Assembly (NCBI RefSeq): GCF_019279795.1
Contig: NC_056726.1
Span: 1,137,783,382 to 1,137,847,381, forward strand
Length of the DNA stretch: 64,000 bases
DNA from: Protopterus annectens
Taxonomy: Eukaryota > Chordata > Ceratodontiformes > Protopteridae
Direction: 5' to 3'
Part shown: positions 10,720 to 21,379 of the stretch, piece by piece
How the letters are laid out: the number at the start of each line of letters is the position of its first letter
Numbering within the stretch: position 1 is the stretch's first letter
Position numbers and translations under genes: made by a program
The notes under the pieces: generated by a model
Databases searched by the model: none
What the model saw: only the letters and a program-made list of their open reading frames with translations
What the model was told of the DNA's origin: nothing

Positions 10720-11686
10720 AAAAAGGCGCTATAGGGTTGGCAAGAGCCTTAGCCAGTATCCAAACACCCAGGAGTGACAGATGCAGGCCATCTCTGGCAA
10801 AGCATCGAGATCTGCCAGTCATGTCATCCCAAGCAGACAGATACTGGATCCCCTTAGAATGTCACCAGAAACTTAGTCAATTGTTGAAGTCAGTCATTTT
10901 CTGCTTGTACTGTGGTATCATTCTGGGTAATGGTAGGATGCTGCTCAGGGCTACGGTCATGCCTGCCTGGGCCACATAATCCAAGAGCTCCTCCATGTCT
11001 CTTTTCATGTAGTCCAGGGAGGTCCATCTCAGGTCATTCATACCCATATGGACAGTGACATACTTGTACTTATTGTGGATTGACCTGAGTGCATGTGTTA
11101 TGTGTCGGATTCTGGCAACTGATAGACAGCTGACTGTTACCTTCTCCTTATTCAACCTAGTGAGTGGGACATCCATGTGCCTCACTATTGAGTCACCTAT
11201 GATTAGTGTATTGGGCAAACTGTTTTGCCTTAGGGGCTTAGGTTGAGGGGCACACTGTGTAGGTGAGCTATGTGTCTTGTGGTGTGTGGTGTGTTGTGGT
11301 GGTTGAGTGCGTTTCTGCCTTGGATGTCTCTGCTGTTTGGGTAGATTTCTATTGAGATCCTCCACGAAGGTGGGTGTGTGGTTTGTGTTTTTATGTGAGA
11401 GTTGTGATGGTGGGTGTTCTTGAGGGCTATGTGTTGCATATGGTGTGGTGCAGGTGTTGACCTTCTCCTCTTAACCAGCTATTCCAGTCTTGGCTTGAGA
11501 GTGCATGGCTTCCATTTTGGATATATAAGTGCATCTCTCACAAGTTTGAGTGTTGGGATGTAAGATAACAGGGTAGTCTGTGTACATGAGGCAGTTGCTA
11601 CACTGCCTCAGAATGCCCAAGTTCACCAGGTTAATAGGAGAAAGCACAGGGAACTGACCTTTAGACATGTCAGGAGGGATGGTCAT
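10720..11686 (-). pseudogene. CR1-2 ORF1 (Cys-rich plus esterase-like)
   Basis: The LINE RNA-binding ORF1 protein. The N-terminus (11471-11686) has MSKGQFPVLSPINLVNLG and a CxxC...CxxC cluster (CSNC, CERC). The esterase-like part (about 10877-11365) keeps block I IIGDSIVRH and block III GMNDL. CR1 ORF1 proteins are known to carry a lipolytic GDSL/SGNH-type esterase. A frameshift between the two halves (about 11370-11470) and a further break near the C-terminus disable it. The intact counterpart is CR1-5 ORF1. Confidence 0.85.
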
Positions 11687-12008
11687 TATTACTAAGTACT
11701 GGAGCTGTTTTTTTATTTAGTCCTTTTACGGGAAAAATGTCACTCAAGGTGTCTGAGTTTGTACAGAGCACTGCCAAGCATTTGAAAGGAAACTAATACA
11801 TAGACCCTGAAAATTTATGGATGAAGTATTTAGGCAGATATTCTGAAGTTAGAAAGAAATCAAGCAGTACTTACTGAAAACAAAGAATTAACTTGTCAAG
11901 AATGATGAAAATAGGAGAGTCACATGAATGGCTACTGCCTGGCTACTACTAATGCTGGTCTCAGCACAGCTTCACTCTGTTCAGATACAATACTCCTTTG
12001 CTTCTTCT

Positions 12009-12440
12009 CTCGCCAGAAGCAAAATGTTAGCACCAATCCCAAGAAGAGAAGCAGGCCAAAGCATGTTTGGTGATCGACAGTCTTGTCCCAGATGATGCAA
12101 GGGTCTGAAGGCTTGTAGCCTTTTTCTGTTAGATGCCTCGAATAGCAACCAGACCAATCAGGTACGTTAAGCACAGACACTCACTCTCCAACCAGAAAGA
12201 GTCAGGAATCAATGCACTCTGCTCCTACTCTCACCAGGATCAGAATATAAGCACATATTCCAAGCTGTCACCTATAAACCAGTTATTAAGCTTTCTGGTG
12301 ATCAGCAGTCTCCAGGAAATAATGTAACTGCATGCCTTCTCTCACCAGGAGAAAATAGAAGCACTAATCCCAAGATGACTACTGAGAGGCAGAATGTAGG
12401 CTCTCCAATAACTGGTGGTCTTGCAATAGATGCTTTAAGG
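12009..12440. repeat. Degenerate tandem repeat, period about 111 bp
   Basis: The block CTCACCAGGA, then an AGAA..AGCAC stretch, then TCCAAG recurs at about 12010, 12231 and 12342. The spacings of 221 and 111 bases suggest a 111-bp unit with one decayed copy near 12121. No coding potential is evident. Bases 11701-12008, between CR1-2 and this repeat, hold nothing I recognise. Confidence 0.5.
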
Positions 12441-14589
12441 TAAGATGAAAAAATTGTATCCTAAACACTGCAGTGTGCACTAGAGGAGTTAGATGTGAAA
12501 GTAGGTAACTTAAGTTTTATCTGTCTAAAAGTTAAGTTTTAGTGGAAAGTCACTATTTTTAAAACAGCAAGATAGATTGAAAGAGGATGGTCACTTTTGT
12601 ATTTTGGTACTATGGAGTACAGTAGGATGGCCAATAAATTCAAATAGTTGAAGGGGGTGATGTCACAAAATGATAATTTTGTGCTTACTCACACCAGCTA
12701 GTAAAAGCAGAGAGGAAATGAGATATATGGTCAAATTAACATAAGGTCAGGCAACTAGAAAGACAGTGGTGTTTAAGAACACAACAGTAACCAGGTAGGA
12801 GGGTATGAAAAATTTCTGTCTGACTCACAAGAGACAGAGCTGTGGTCCCTTTTCAACTTTTAGTATGCAGTTAAAAGCAGAATACAAGGAAAACACAATG
12901 TAAAGAAAACAAATCACACTATACAAAATAGAAAAATGCAATAAAGTAATACAAAACACAGCAAATAAAAAGCATACTAACCTTTCCCTCACAACAAACT
13001 GTAGCAGAATCTGGGTGAGCCCTTCCAGTAAAACTCTGAAATGTTTTATTTTACCCCTTAAATAGAAGGTTTAGTTCCTAGGTCCACCCCCCCCCCCCCA
13101 ATGAGTCAATATATGTGGATTTGGAGAATTAAATATAGTAAAAGTTGTTATATTTGTAAATACTCTCATAGTAAAGCAAACACTACTTCAAACATGGGGA
13201 GGAGGGTGTATTCAGAAAAAATAGTAACATAGCTGCACAATGATTAGTATCTCTGCCAAGCTTGTCTGATACAGCCTCATGGGGAATATTTATGCAAAAC
13301 AATCAATACAGAAGCCCTGCCAGAGACAGGGCAAAATAATTAATGCATTCCTAAGTGAGCTCACCAGTAGCTGTGCTGAGAAATAGGTAGCTGTATCCAA
13401 GGTCACGTGACCCATGTACAGCAGTAGCATTGAGGAGGTGAGCATGTCTCCTTGGGAATCCCCACATGCTTTAAAGCATTGCTCCCATACAGCTGAGCAC
13501 AGCTGACAGTCCATACAGGGATTTACATCATAGTGCCTTATAAGCACATAATATAAATGACATAATAAAAAATAAAGAAGAGAAATCAGAGGTATACAAA
13601 AAAGGACAATAGGAAAGGAAAAGTCCGGAAAGGATGGTAATTTGTATTCATAGGAAGGTGCTGCTTTTATAATATAAAGAAGAAGGTTAAAAGGTGCATA
13701 TGGGAATGATAAGGAAAGGAATGAAAAATTAAGAATATAGTGAAGACAGACTCGCAAGCATATAGCTCAGATAAAACTGATGGGGAGGTGCTGGCACAAA
13801 AGGAGAGATGCATACAAACAAAGGGGAAGATAAGTGGTGATGGCCAAGACTGCAAAGCAAATAGGGAGGTATAGACACACACAAGGAAGGGGAAAACTAT
13901 GATGGGGCATAGGGTATGGTGAAGACTGCTTGTCAAGCTGCAAAACTATAATCCAATAACAAGTGATTCACTTCTGTGGCTGAGATCCTGGCTGGATGCG
14001 GGCAGTGCTAGTCTGGTCATAAGTGCGAAGCAACTATGCATCTCTTTCATAACGGATATAGTCTATGTTGCCCATGCATGTGTCCATCTACAAGTGCCTT
14101 GCCTTATGCACCAGCATATGCACCTCCTACGAAGTGAACCAAGGCCTCCCAGTGTTACTGTTTAGTGAGAACAATACAGTCTCCACTGGAGAAGGTGCAC
14201 CACAGGCCATCACCAGACAGAACTCCTGGCTGCCCTCCAAAGTCTAACCCAGGTTACCCTGCAGAAGCACAGGCCTGAGGAGAGCTGGGGACCAGGCAGG
14301 TGCAGGATGAGGAGGACACTGGTGCTCCAAAGTCCTTTCCACAACTGTAACTGCATAATAAATTAACAAAAATGGAGAGAGATGCATTGACAGATGTTGA
14401 ATAAAAAAAGAGAAATGACAGGGAGAAAGACAGCAGGGCAAAAACAGCAACAGCATTAGCATGTCCAGTAGTCTATGTGACATATCCTACAAGAAGAACA
14501 TTCAGTTAGCAAAGCAATAGAATTAAATAAAATCCAAAATCCAATAACAAACTGTTCAAAACCATAACAATAAACAAGTAATAAAGCAC
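12441..14589. other. No recognised gene
   Basis: Sequence of mixed composition with a C14 run near 13086-13099 and purine-rich patches. A 155-codon minus frame (13290-13757) is rich in Leu, Phe and Ser, lacks any family motif and is probably chance. No transposon signature was identified. Confidence 0.5.
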
Positions 14590-14930
14590 ACAAATGACTT
14601 AAAATCTCAAACGCCTCATAACTTTATTACAAAACAATAAAAAACTTGGTAAGCACTTTCATTCCATATATAGAACTTCATCAGACCAAGTAACTAATAA
14701 TTAGGACTCCAATTAAGTACCTTTTCAATAAAATCACATGACTCATAGCCGTTAATGAGTTAACCCTTTCCTTTTCAGCACTGCCTTATAGTTCTTCCTC
14801 TCATTCATTCTAGGAAACTGTAAGCATTCTTTCAAACCCAGCTCATCTTTGGCTTCAAGTCTAAAATCATAATTCTTTACTTGTTCAATCACAGCAGAAC
14901 TAAAACACATTGAGAAAGTAGTAGCTAGAA
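14590..14930 (-). mobile_element. PLE-1a: 3' end of a Penelope-like element
   Basis: On the minus strand it encodes the C-terminal tail of a PLE protein (SAVIEQVKNYDFRLEAKDE; then MNERKNYKAVLKRKGL). A 3' UTR follows with the hammerhead-like core at 14645-14690. The same tail occurs on the plus strand at 14970-15341, so two copies stand head to head. Confidence 0.72.
14645..14690 (-). ncRNA. Hammerhead ribozyme-like motif of PLE-1a
   Basis: On the minus strand the core reads CTGATGA, a short stem-loop, then GAAA. The strands flanking the core, CTTGGT and ACCAAG, are perfect complements and form helix I. Helix II pairs A-UUC with GAAU if one G is bulged. Helix III is minimal (AG with CU around a two-base loop), which places the cleavage site after the U before ACCAAG. 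Small type I hammerheads with tiny helix III are known from Penelope-like elements. Cleavage activity is inferred, not shown. Confidence 0.7.
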
Positions 14931-14969
14931 ATTATGATATAAAGCTGTTAGGTGAATTCAACTGTTAGT

Positions 14970-15341
14970 CAAAGTATGTTGTTTATACTGCACTCTGTGA
15001 ACTATGTTCTGCATTTTATGTAGGGAGAATTGTAAGAGAATTCTGTAGAAGGATTTATGAACATTTAAAACTAGTGGAGGCCCTTGATTTAAGTAATGCT
15101 CTGGTAAAGCACATTAAACTTAAGCATTTTAATGAAAAAGACACAATGTATTTTAGATTTGCTGTGATTGAGCAAAAAGCCAAAGATGAGTTGGATTGGA
15201 AAGAATATTTTTGGCAGTTAAGATTAAATGTTTGTAGTTCCCCTGGAATGAATGAGAGGGAGAACTATAAGCTAGTGTTGAAAAGGAAAGGGTTAACTTA
15301 TTAACGGCTCTGAGTCATGTGATTTTATTGAAAAGCAATGG
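14970..15341 (+). pseudogene. PLE-1b: GIY-YIG-type C-terminus of a Penelope-like protein
   Basis: Encodes VVYTALCELCSAFYVG, the start of the GIY-YIG endonuclease fold. An R-x3-E-x4-RIYEHL helix follows, then NALVKHIKLKHFNEKD and a tail ending KLVLKRKGLTY with a stop at 15302-15304. It corresponds to the C-terminus of PLE-2 (GVVYLGLCNCCPAFYVG). The reverse transcriptase is missing and the copy is truncated on both sides: at about 14970 facing PLE-1a, and at 15341 where a LINE begins. Confidence 0.78.
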
Positions 15342-16812
15342 CATTGTAAAAGCAGAGTGAATATTTATGACAGCAATAACAATCTTCTCCTAGAAATATC
15401 TTCAGACTGCCTTAGAAGTCATACCCTACTACCCTATGTCTATTTTAATTAATAGATCAATTAATGGACAGTATGCACCTTAAATTAGGAAATAACCCTA
15501 TAATGCACCACTCCATAAAGGGGGCTTACAGAGCAATCTTTCCAGTTACAGACACTTTGCCATACAGTTCTCCCTTTCAAATATACTTGAGAAATGTATT
15601 TATAAACAAGTGTTACACCACCTACTATCAAAAATGTTATCATCCACTCAACATGGAGTTTGCTCTGATTGCAACACAGAAACAGCCTTACTGTCCTTTT
15701 ACAACACCATCAATCATCATAAAACTGAAGGCCTTATCACTGCTTCTATCTCCATAGGCGTCTCAAAGGCCTTTGACACTGTATTGCATTCCATATTCCT
15801 CAACAGGTTAGCCAGAATGGAACTCCGCAATAACACCTTAAATACTAAAACAACTACTTCTCTAACAAATATCAGTGCATTAAATGGTCACACATATACT
15901 CTGACTTCATACTCACTTCCACTGGTATTCCTCAAAGAATCAAAATTTATTTGTTTATTAATTTATTTGATATTTGTTTACCTGGAAAGTCTGACTGGGG
16001 TACTAGTATCCCATTTTCAGTGGAGGTTCGGGGATAAAAGCTCCAAGGTACATGGTAATTAATAATAATACTTTACAATAGAATTCTTATACAAATAAAA
16101 TATACATGTCAAAAGAATTGCACTGGAAGAGACATGCTCGACATTCACAAAGGCAATAAAAGTAGGAACTCCACTACAATCCTGATTAACTACCTGAATA
16201 GGAAAAAAGGGAGGACAGACAGCACAAGAGGAAACACAGGAGCAGACGAGAGGGTGAAGAAGGGAATCAGTGTGTGCAACAAGAGTAACAGATGTGGGAA
16301 GAGAGGAGAGATGCAAAGGGGTAGCACAGATACAGTCAACATGCAAGTATAAATAAAAAAAAAAAAACACAAAAGTAGGAGGGAAAGAATGCAGAGAAAG
16401 CATAAGTGATAGGCAGAGGTTGTCGAGGAGGTAGTCCAAGGCAAGAAGGTTGCTGTAAAAGGTGCTAGTGTAAAAGGTAGCCAAGGCAGAGGGCTTAGGG
16501 CAGGAACAGATCCATGCTCCATGCCTTGGTGATGTGATGGGAGTAGAGGCATTTTCCAGTATTTTTGTTGGGTTTATGAACTGGTAGAAGCTGTTTGTCT
16601 TTAGATTTTAGAGATCTAGGGGAAAGGTATCTAGAAAGAATGGAGGTTAGAGCAGAGCAGGCAGTGGGTTTATATATAATGTTGTGGGATGTTAAGAGTT
16701 GTATGAAGGAGAGACATTGTGGTAGCTCTAGCCATCCTAATGTTCAGAGAGAGGTGCAGTGGTGAGTAGAATTGGCAGAAAATGTGGCAAATTTTGGAAT
16801 TTTATTGTAACA

Positions 16813-18605
16813 AGCTTCAAATAACATGCATTCATCATTCCACTCCACAAGGGTGGTAAAAACTGCGATACCACCAACTTTAGGCCCATTTCTATTCTCT
16901 CCCCACTCTCAAAAATACTAGAAAAATGTATTCATTCCCAACTAATGTCAAATTTAACCCACGATAACCTCCTCACCCCTACCCAACATGGTTTCCGCCC
17001 TGGCCACAGTACCACTACATCTCTTCTACCCTTCCTTGAATCCATCATCCTGGCTCGTGATACTGGTAAATTAGTATCTTCCTTATGTCTAGACCTATCT
17101 AAAGCATTCAACACTGTCTCCCATCTCATACTTTTATCCCAACTTTCCACTCTCAGCCTTTCTCCCTCTACACTATCTTGGTTCTCTAGTTACCTCTCTG
17201 AAAGACACCAAGTAGTAAAATGGAAATCCTCAATCTCCTCCTTCCTACACCCCCCCCCCCGGTGTACCACAAGGATCTGTGCTAGGTCCCCTTCTTTTCA
17301 ACATTTTAATTAACAACTTTCATCTCTCCATCCCCAATTCCTCTGTAATTCAGTATGCAGATGATTACACTATCATCTGCACTGCTGACACCCCCTCTGA
17401 CTTACTATTAAAAACCCAATTAGCCTTTTCAAAAACTGAAACTTGGATGCACAACAACCACCTTGCCCTAAACTCAGCCAACACTAAACTAATGGTATTT
17501 ACTCCCTCCAGAACTTCCACCATTGATAATTCTTCCTTCATTATACTAACCCAAAACAACATCCCCATTGAAATCGTATCTCACACAAAGCTCCTTGGTG
17601 TCATCATCGATGATCACCTAAAATTCGACATCCATATAAATACCGCTATTAAAAAAAACTCATCAGAAATTAGGACTCTTGTATCGACATAATCGCTTCC
17701 TCACTCCAGCAATCAGAAAGACCTTAGCCTCCTCCTACCTTCTCCCCTCTCTCACATATGGTGCCCCCCTGCTCTCTAACCTCCAACTCAGTTTACAGAC
17801 CAAGTTAGAATCCCGCTACAATAAAATCAGCAAATTTGCCACCAACTCCAAATATTCTTCCCATCACTGCCTCTCTCTCCAATCCCTACAAGAGTTACCA
17901 AACTACTTAAACCTACTAAAACTCTTCACAGCTCACAAACTCATCTTCAAACCATCTAGCTGTCCATCTCTCTTCACCACCTTATCCCTCTATATTCCAG
18001 ATAGCCCACTTCGGTCAGAAAACCCAAACCTATTACAAATTCACAAACCTTCTCGGCCCCCTGGCCACTTCCTGCTATCTTACTCTCTAGCCAAACTCTG
18101 GAACCCCCCCACTTTGAAACACTGCAACTCCCATCAACTTCAAATCCCTGCTATCCTCCAAGTGGATTTTCCCCTGCTCTTCACCCACATGAGCTCCCAC
18201 TCTGTAATTCATCACTCATACTTATCACTCTGCTTATCTCTTGGATCTTCTATATTACTAATATACACTGTAAATAGTTTACTATGTTTACTCTGCTTAT
18301 AGAACAAATTTTCACTAACACTAGACCTATACTTTATTCTAACACCTATTCATACTACATTTACTAGGTTGCACTGTAACATGTACTATATGTCTGTTGA
18401 TCTGCACAATTTTCTCTTAATGATGAATCTGATTTACTATTGTTAAATATTTTTGACTTTTTTTTTTTACCTGTAATTGACTTGTTATTGTAATTGTGTC
18501 ATGGAGCTTATCTCCCCGGGCCTCCACTGAAAACGGGCCTTTCAAAGCCCAGTGGACTACCCCGGTAATCAAACTGAAATAAACAAATGAATATAAATAA
18601 ATAAA
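16813..18605 (+). mobile_element. L2-C: plus L2-like LINE inside L2-B
   Basis: 5'-truncated L2-like copy starting in the RT fingers and ending with the family 3' tail (GGAGCTTATCTCCCCGGGCC near 18508, TCCACTGAAAACGGGC, then TAAATAAATAAA). It lies exactly between the two parts of L2-B. A dozen or so bases of L2-B target seem lost at the junction, because codons expected between its LQISL and EACYN are missing. It is the youngest layer at this spot. Confidence 0.85.
16815..18302 (+). pseudogene. L2-C reverse transcriptase
   Basis: RT domain of the LINE ORF2. Visible blocks: TNFRPISILSPLSKILEKCI, LTPTQHGFRPGHSTTTSLL, SLCLDLSKAFNTVSH (motif A), GVPQGSVLGPLLFNILINN across a frame change at the C-run near 17250-17262, and SVIQYADDYTIICTA with the catalytic YADD near 17357. 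TKLLGVIIDDHLKFD and the C-terminal LESRYNKISKFATNS follow after a second frame change near 17670. Catalytic aspartates are present, but two frameshifts and the lost N-terminus make it nonfunctional. Confidence 0.88.
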
Positions 18606-19459
18606 AGGGAGATCTGGAGATTGGTAAGGCTATTTGTGTCATATAGTAGGGAAGGTAATAGGTATGTGTTAGCAAGAGTGATTCTGGTGGATCGGTTAAG
18701 AAAAGAATGTCTGTAGGGCATGCTTAATTTCTGGTGGTTTTTTTTATGTTACTTTGGATATAGAGATTTAATTTTAAGTTTTCATCAATGATTACACCTA
18801 GCAGCTTAGTGTAAGGGATTGCTTCAATATGTCCATTTCAGTCCCCAGTACCATTTTAGTATAGTACACAGATGACCCAACATGATCTGTTCTATAACTT
18901 CCCTTGATCAACTACAGCCTGGTTAAATGTTTAATCATTTACAACAATGGCTTTCTAGTTCCTAATTACTACTAAATGGCAATAAAACAAACCTAATTTT
19001 ATTTGGATCAGGCAACATTCCTGTTGTGCCTCAGTCTAAAAATATAAACTGAACATATTAGCCAGACAAAATTTCTTGGAGTTATTATTGATCACAAGAC
19101 ACATCTTAACAAACACAAACTGAAGACATCACTTCCTGCATTTTGACAAATGCATGCACTACATCATTTCCAAAATACACAAAAAAACTAGGCTGCTTTG
19201 TAAAACCAAACATACCTAAGTGAATTAGGACAGCACACAGATGAACATTACTTCTCCCAGCATACCACTACTTTTCAACTATATTAATCAACATTTCAAA
19301 AACCTGTCTACTCAAACTTAATAAAATTGCTTTATGTCTAATAATCTGTCTTGAATCAAAGCACATTTTAACATTTAACCGACTAAAAACCATGCATAAT
19401 GTATTTTGCAAACCTAATAAATATCCAACTCTTTCAAGTACCATTATTAAAGATTTAGT

Positions 19460-20745
19460 ATGAGTAGGTGTCAAATCTCTTCATCCTCTCCCACTGCCTC
19501 AATAGTACAATATGCAGATGACACTGCCCTCATATGTGCTGCCCCTACCCTTAGTGGACTGCAAACCCTTACCCAAAATAACTTCACCCTAGCCAAAACT
19601 TGGTTCACTAACATCAAACTTCTTCTTAATCCCCAAAAAAACAAACTAATTATTTTCAGTCCTGGCAGAGCTCCTTCCCTAAATAATAATTTCATCATTA
19701 GCTCCAAAGAAAATATTCAAATCAGTCCAACCACACACACTAAACTGCTAGATGTAGAAACAGAAAATAACCTGAGGTTTGACATCCACATAGCACAAAT
19801 CATTAAGAATGCTAATAAAAAACTCGGTCTCGTCTACAAGAACAAACAGTTTAGGAGAAAATGCACCAAAGTAACCATCGCAAGGACTCATCTTCTTTCC
19901 ACCCTCCTCTATGCCTCTCCCATATTGACCAGTCTCCTCCAAACTGATCTAAATAAAATGGAATCTTGCTACAACAAGATTGCCAAGTTTGCTACTGAAG
20001 CCTCATATAGGTCCCACCACTGTCTATCCCTTAAGCAACTCAACTGGCTTGAGTTGCCTCATATACTTCTATTCAATCACCTCTCTATAGTGCACAAACT
20101 CTACTACCTTCCTGAGATAACTCCAGCACTTCAGCACCTAATTCAGCCCCGCATTCCCTCTAGAACCTTATGATCTAGTAACCAGAACCTCATAACTGTC
20201 ATCAAACATAAAAACAAAGCTGGTAAGTCCCTCTTTGCCAACACCATTGCTAAAACCTGGAACACACTACCAGGTCAAATAACTTCTACCACCTCCTTTA
20301 GTCAATTCAAAAAACTCCTGAAAACCCACTATCTAAGTAACTGGCTATGCTCATGCCACTCACCAGGCTAATCAATACCAAGAAAATTTGTCAGGGCACA
20401 GCTATGTATAAACAGTTTCTTCCCTGAAAGCTTTCAAACCCATATACATTTACCTTACAAAACTTATAACTGAAAAAGAAAAAAAAATGTACCTCTGATT
20501 GTCTACTGTAAAAAATGTTAATCACTAGCACAATGTCCTGTTGTGTGTATATATGCTGTATGTATGTTTATCACCAGCATGTTGTCCTGATGTGTATATA
20601 TGCCATATGTATGTATGTTCTACTTCTTTTTACTCTCATGTAATGTATTGTAATGTGGAGCTTTTCTCCCCAGGCCTCCACTGAAAATGAACCCGTGTCC
20701 AGTCGGACTTTCCCGGTAAACAAATGTAAAATAAATAAATAATAT
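19460..20745 (+). mobile_element. L2-D: plus L2-like LINE, 3' half
   Basis: 5'-truncated copy beginning just before SIVQYADDTALICAA (catalytic YADD near 19510). It continues open to 20173 with LLSTLLYASPILTSLLQTDL and MESCYNKIAKFATEAS. The C-terminal end reads on after a stop in another frame (GKSLFANTIAKTWNTLPGQI). The 3' tail at 20655-20745 has GGAGCTTTTCTCCCCAGGCC, CCAGTCGGACTTTCCCGGTA and TAAATAAATAA. It interrupts L2-A, whose sequence resumes at about 20746. Confidence 0.87.
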
Positions 20746-21379
20746 AATATAATAAATACAGCCAAATCATACAAACATTCTCTCTCATCTCTTTGTTGGT
20801 AAAATATGGGATTCCTTACTTTCAGACTTCAAAAATAAACTCACTCAAACAAAATTGTCCACAAACTAAAGACTCATGTACTGTTGAACTGGATATGCTA
20901 TTGTACATGGAATAAGTAACATTTATATTTTAAACTTCTATTGTAAATCACTCCTCAGGTTTTCCTATCCCGTTCACACCCCTCCTTGTCAACTTGACTT
21001 TTCCCATTATTTTTCTGTTCCAATGTTCCTTTTTTATCCAGTATAGTTCTCCTGTACTTTTTTTTTTTGTTATCTGTAGTTTTATTCCATCTTTCTTCAA
21101 TACTTTATACCTACATGCAATCATTTGCTCATGTTTGCTAGTATTATTTATTCATTTTTGCATGATTAAATAACATATTATAATGTTATATTTTACTACT
21201 GTAAATTGCTGTGCACCATGTATAATAATTGTCTCTGATGTCTTGTTTGTATCTGTTGGAGCTTTTCTCTCTGGGTCTCCAGTGAAAATTGGCTTTTGCT
21301 CAGTAAAGCAGATAAAAAGAGCACCTGTACACTATCATAACACCATATAGAATAATGGCACAATGGATAAAATAATGTA

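Larger units (their letters stand above)
7772..11700 (-). mobile_element. CR1-2: nearly full-length CR1 LINE
   Basis: On the minus strand the element runs from the start of ORF1 (about 11686) through ORF1, ORF2 and a short 3' UTR. It ends in imperfect CCTATAAA units at 7772-7795. The 3' UTR carries the family signature GGCTAGGCTTGCAAAGG followed by CATTAGCCTAGTAC. Only about 15 bases remain upstream of ORF1, so the promoter region is lost. It sits downstream of the lectin exon, in what I take to be an intron. Confidence 0.92.
15950..18840 (-). mobile_element. L2-B: minus L2-like LINE, split by L2-C
   Basis: Minus-strand segments 18606-18840 (YTKLLGVIIDENLKLNLYIQ; LTNLQ) and 15950-16812 (EACYNKIPKFATFSANS, then 3' UTR) join in the correct protein order across the plus copy that separates them. 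The 3' end at 15950-16075 carries the family tail, read on the minus strand as GGAGCTTTTATCCCCGAACC...TCCACTGAAAATGGG. A T-rich run marks the tail. It is 5'-truncated near 18840 and interrupts L2-A. Confidence 0.78.
15345..21325 (+). mobile_element. Old L2-like LINE (L2-A), split into three segments
   Basis: Decayed plus-strand LINE present at 15345-15945, 18841-19459 and 20746-21325. The first segment has an RT block (NILEKCIYKQ; SKAFDTVLHS) and ends at GIP, where the motif GVPQGS is expected. The second resumes with YTDDP, the catalytic region, and TKFLGVIIDHKTHLNKH. The third holds the C-terminus and a 3' tail GGAGCTTTTCTC...GGTCTCCAGTGAAAATTGGC typical of this family. The gaps are filled by younger L2 copies, so this is the oldest layer of a nest. 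Confidence 0.75.

Noticed and set aside
11932-12180. 82-codon minus frame with a hydrophobic segment
   Set aside because: It lies over the degenerate 111-bp repeat, is not conserved between units and has no recognisable domain.
13290-13757. 155-codon minus-strand open frame, hydrophobic
   Set aside because: Composition follows a purine-rich plus strand, no family motif or splice context is visible, and nearby frames are equally long by chance.
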